From Bryobacterales bacterium (lineage in GTDB: Bacteria > Acidobacteriota > Terriglobia > Bryobacterales > Bryobacteraceae): a stretch of 64,000 nucleotides of DNA. The stretch spans positions 1 to 64,000 of the forward strand of contig JADLDI010000043.1 of the NCBI GenBank assembly GCA_020846745.1, in the 5' to 3' direction. Every line of letters starts with the position of its first letter. The first letter of the stretch is position 1. The notes under the pieces are model-generated. The model was not told where the DNA came from and ran no database searches. It saw nothing but the letters and a program-made list of their open reading frames with translations. Made by a program: the position numbers and the translations under genes. Shown here in pieces: positions 62,482-64,000 of the stretch.

Positions 62482-63798
62482 ATGGAAAGCAGCAGTCCTG
62501 ACGGGACTGCCCGGAACGATCTGAATACCTGGCAGGAGATCGCAGATTATCTGCGAGTAAGCGTACGTGCCGCGCAGTTGTATGAGAGCAGGAGTGGCTT
62601 GCCGGTTCGCAGGCTAAGTGGTGGTAAGTCGCGGGTTTGGGCTTACAAGGCGGAAATCGACGAATGGAAGCGGGCGTGGGAGGCGCGCGGCCACCAGATC
62701 AGCGAAGAGGATCCGGAGACAAGTAACTTACCGGAAAAAGAGGAAGGCGCCGCCAGTCCCGCGACAAAGCTAAGTCCCACACTGCTCGTCTCGGTTGTTG
62801 CCTTGTCTGTGGTTATTGCGGCGATAGCGTACCTGTACCGTCCACGGCAGCCGTTTCAATTCGGAGTGGAGGAAAGGTCTGTGGTTGCCCGCGACCGCGA
62901 CAATCGTAAACTGTGGCGGCACGGGTTTCCGGAGCCGCTGCAAGTTCCGGCGTACAGCACGAGAGAACAGTGGGTGGAACGTGGAGATCTGGACGCGCGG
63001 CCGGCCACGCTCGAATTTCTGTTCAAGTATGTTCCCTTGAAGTTCCATGAGGGCGCTCATATGGAGCTGTGGGCGTTTACTGAAGACGGACGGGTGAAGT
63101 GGAGATTTGTACCGGGTAAAGTTGTCAGGGCAGGCAGCGAATTTTCTGACCATTACAAAATAGACAGTTTCTCGATCGTTCCCGCAGAAGGAGCTGTCCG
63201 GACTCCCCTGGTTGCGGTTAGTTCGAACCACGCTCATTTCTTCCCGAACCAAACGGCAATAATAGACGGTAATTCGGGATTGTTACTCCGGGAATATTGG
63301 CACTCGGGCTACTTAGGCCACCTGAAGGTATCGGACCTCAATGGGGACCGGGTGCCGGATATCCTGGTGGCCGGAGTGAACGCGGGATACGGGCAGGCCG
63401 CACTAGTAGTACTAAACCCTCTGACGCTGGAAGGGGCTTCGGGGCAACCGGCCGGCAGTTCTTCCCAAATCCACGATCCACGGCCGCCGAGAGAAGAGGC
63501 GGTGGTCCGCTTCCCGCGAACCTGCACAGCCAAATCGGGCGAACCGCATAACCGCGTGAGCGACTTTGTCATACATCCCAGCGGGCTCGACGTGCATGTG
63601 TCGGAGACGCATCGCGACGACGGGCCATCGCTGACGTACACGCTCGACAGGAATTTGAAGCCCGTGCGCGTCGTCGCCTCGGATGCGTTTGTCAGCTATC
63701 ACAGCCAGTTGAGCCGGGACGGAATCCTGAAACATGCGTTCGATCCGCGGGAGGTGGAAGCCCTGCTGGACCAGGTGGCGGTCGAGCGCAAGCCATAA
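62482..63798 (+). CDS. HTH-TM-FG-GAP-like membrane protein
   Basis: A 438-aa protein. Residues about 15-62 (NTWQEIADYLRVSVRAAQLYESRSGLPVRRLSGGKSRVWAYKAEIDEWK) are a MerR/excisionase-like helix-turn-helix. Residues 98-119 (LSPTLLVSVVALSVVIAAIAYL) form one membrane helix, and the outer part has a FG-GAP-like calcium-binding loop (HLKVSDLNGDRVPDILVAG, near residue 275). An HTH joined through a membrane helix to an outer sensor-like domain suggests one-component signalling. The start ATG 62482 has GGGGG about six bases upstream. Confidence 0.75.
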   Translation: MESSSPDGTARNDLNTWQEIADYLRVSVRAAQLYESRSGLPVRRLSGGKSRVWAYKAEIDEWKRAWEARGHQISEEDPETSNLPEKEEGAASPATKLSPTLLVSVVALSVVIAAIAYLYRPRQPFQFGVEERSVVARDRDNRKLWRHGFPEPLQVPAYSTREQWVERGDLDARPATLEFLFKYVPLKFHEGAHMELWAFTEDGRVKWRFVPGKVVRAGSEFSDHYKIDSFSIVPAEGAVRTPLVAVSSNHAHFFPNQTAIIDGNSGLLLREYWHSGYLGHLKVSDLNGDRVPDILVAGVNAGYGQAALVVLNPLTLEGASGQPAGSSSQIHDPRPPREEAVVRFPRTCTAKSGEPHNRVSDFVIHPSGLDVHVSETHRDDGPSLTYTLDRNLKPVRVVASDAFVSYHSQLSRDGILKHAFDPREVEALLDQVAVERKP

Positions 63799-63822
63799 TG
63801 TCCTTCGAAGTACAATTTGAGG

Positions 63823-64000
63823 ATGCGCACTACTCCACTCACGACAGCCGATTTGTGCGGCGTCTTCCCTGTCCCGCCGGTTTGCCGTAATTCGGACGAT
63901 CAGAGGACGATCAACTATGCCGAAACAGGCAAGATCGTGAAGCATATCGCCGCCGGCGGCATCAAGAATTTTCTATATGGCGGCAACGCTTTTCTGTACC
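63823..64000 (+). CDS. Dihydrodipicolinate synthase family protein, N-terminal part
   Basis: The gene is cut by the right edge of the window. The 59 visible residues (TADLCGVFPVPPVCRNSDDQ, INYAETGKIVKHIAAGGIKNFLYGGNAFLY) match the beginning of the DapA/NAL class I aldolase barrel, in which a loop like GGNAF in place of GTTGE carries the phosphate-binding Thr. These enzymes cleave or form pyruvate-derived keto acids. It lies 24 bases after the HTH-TM gene. Exact substrate unknown. Confidence 0.75.
   Translation, partial: MRTTPLTTADLCGVFPVPPVCRNSDDQRTINYAETGKIVKHIAAGGIKNFLYGGNAFLY

Overview
The window looks like a chromosomal segment of an Acidobacteriota bacterium of the Solibacter/Bryobacter type (high GC, dense, many short overlaps between genes). 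Supporting signs, judged by family knowledge and not by database search: an SBBP beta-propeller protein ending in the 'Solibacter C-terminal' (TIGR03437-like) domain, a large Oar-like TonB-dependent protein with an N-terminal carboxypeptidase-regulatory domain, a BlaI plus M56/GWxTD pair, planctomycete-type cytochrome/DUF1549/DUF1553 and DUF1501 genes, a 'STGPRTPEGK' protein, and many enzymes carrying Tat-type or Sec leaders. No rRNA, tRNA, CRISPR array, prophage or intact insertion sequence was recognised.

Layout. 1-7.7 kb (+): 3' end of a SEC-C protein, a Do-like serine protease, a glycine-zipper protein, then a PSCyt1-DUF1549-DUF1553 / DUF1501 / polysaccharide deacetylase operon. 7.7-10.8 kb (-): a GH29 fucosidase and a methanol:corrinoid methyltransferase (MtaB) homologue without visible partners. 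10.9-14.6 kb (+): a polyphosphate operon, ppk1 followed by two abutting PPK2 genes. 14.6-16.5 kb (+): BlaI-type repressor with a dyad over its start, and an M56 peptidase fused to a GWxTD domain. 16.5-24.7 kb: HNH nuclease, aldo/keto reductase, double metallo-beta-lactamase protein, a small Tudor-like protein, zinc alcohol dehydrogenase and the TonB/Oar-like protein. 25-28 kb: exported amidohydrolase, DUF2293 protein, Aat transferase.

28.1-32.3 kb is the most unusual part: five secreted PIG-L-type (LmbE-like) proteins in two head-to-head operons (three on -, two on +) whose start codons are only 25 bp apart. Two keep the metal/catalytic motif; three share a different, apparently metal-less version. 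32.4-36.7 kb (+): Gfo/Idh oxidoreductase, beta-propeller protein, di-heme peroxidase and acyl-CoA thioesterase, the last three overlapping by ATGA. 36.7-43.4 kb (-): a six-gene operon with CoA-binding protein, phosphoketolase, acetate kinase, SDR, thiolase and GNAT; phosphoketolase plus acetate kinase give a route from sugar phosphates to acetyl-phosphate and ATP.

43.6-49.1 kb: a secreted protein, a SenB-like (selenosugar synthase family) glycosyltransferase overlapping a penicillin acylase, and divergently a CNNM/CorC membrane protein. 49.1-50.7 kb is a patchy, repeat-rich stretch with a solitary Phd-like antitoxin, a gene remnant and several short dispersed repeats. 50.7-62.3 kb (-): Gfo/Idh oxidoreductase, a membrane-anchored JAB-like protein, the SBBP/TIGR03437 protein, an exported RidA, MFS transporter, B12-binding radical SAM enzyme, double cupin and exported D-2-hydroxyacid dehydrogenase. 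62.5-64 kb (+): an HTH-TM-FG-GAP protein and the start of a dihydrodipicolinate-synthase-family gene cut by the window end.

Starts were revised from the ORF track where a leader peptide, ribosome binding site or overlap made another codon more likely. Family assignments come from motif recognition by eye; no search was run.
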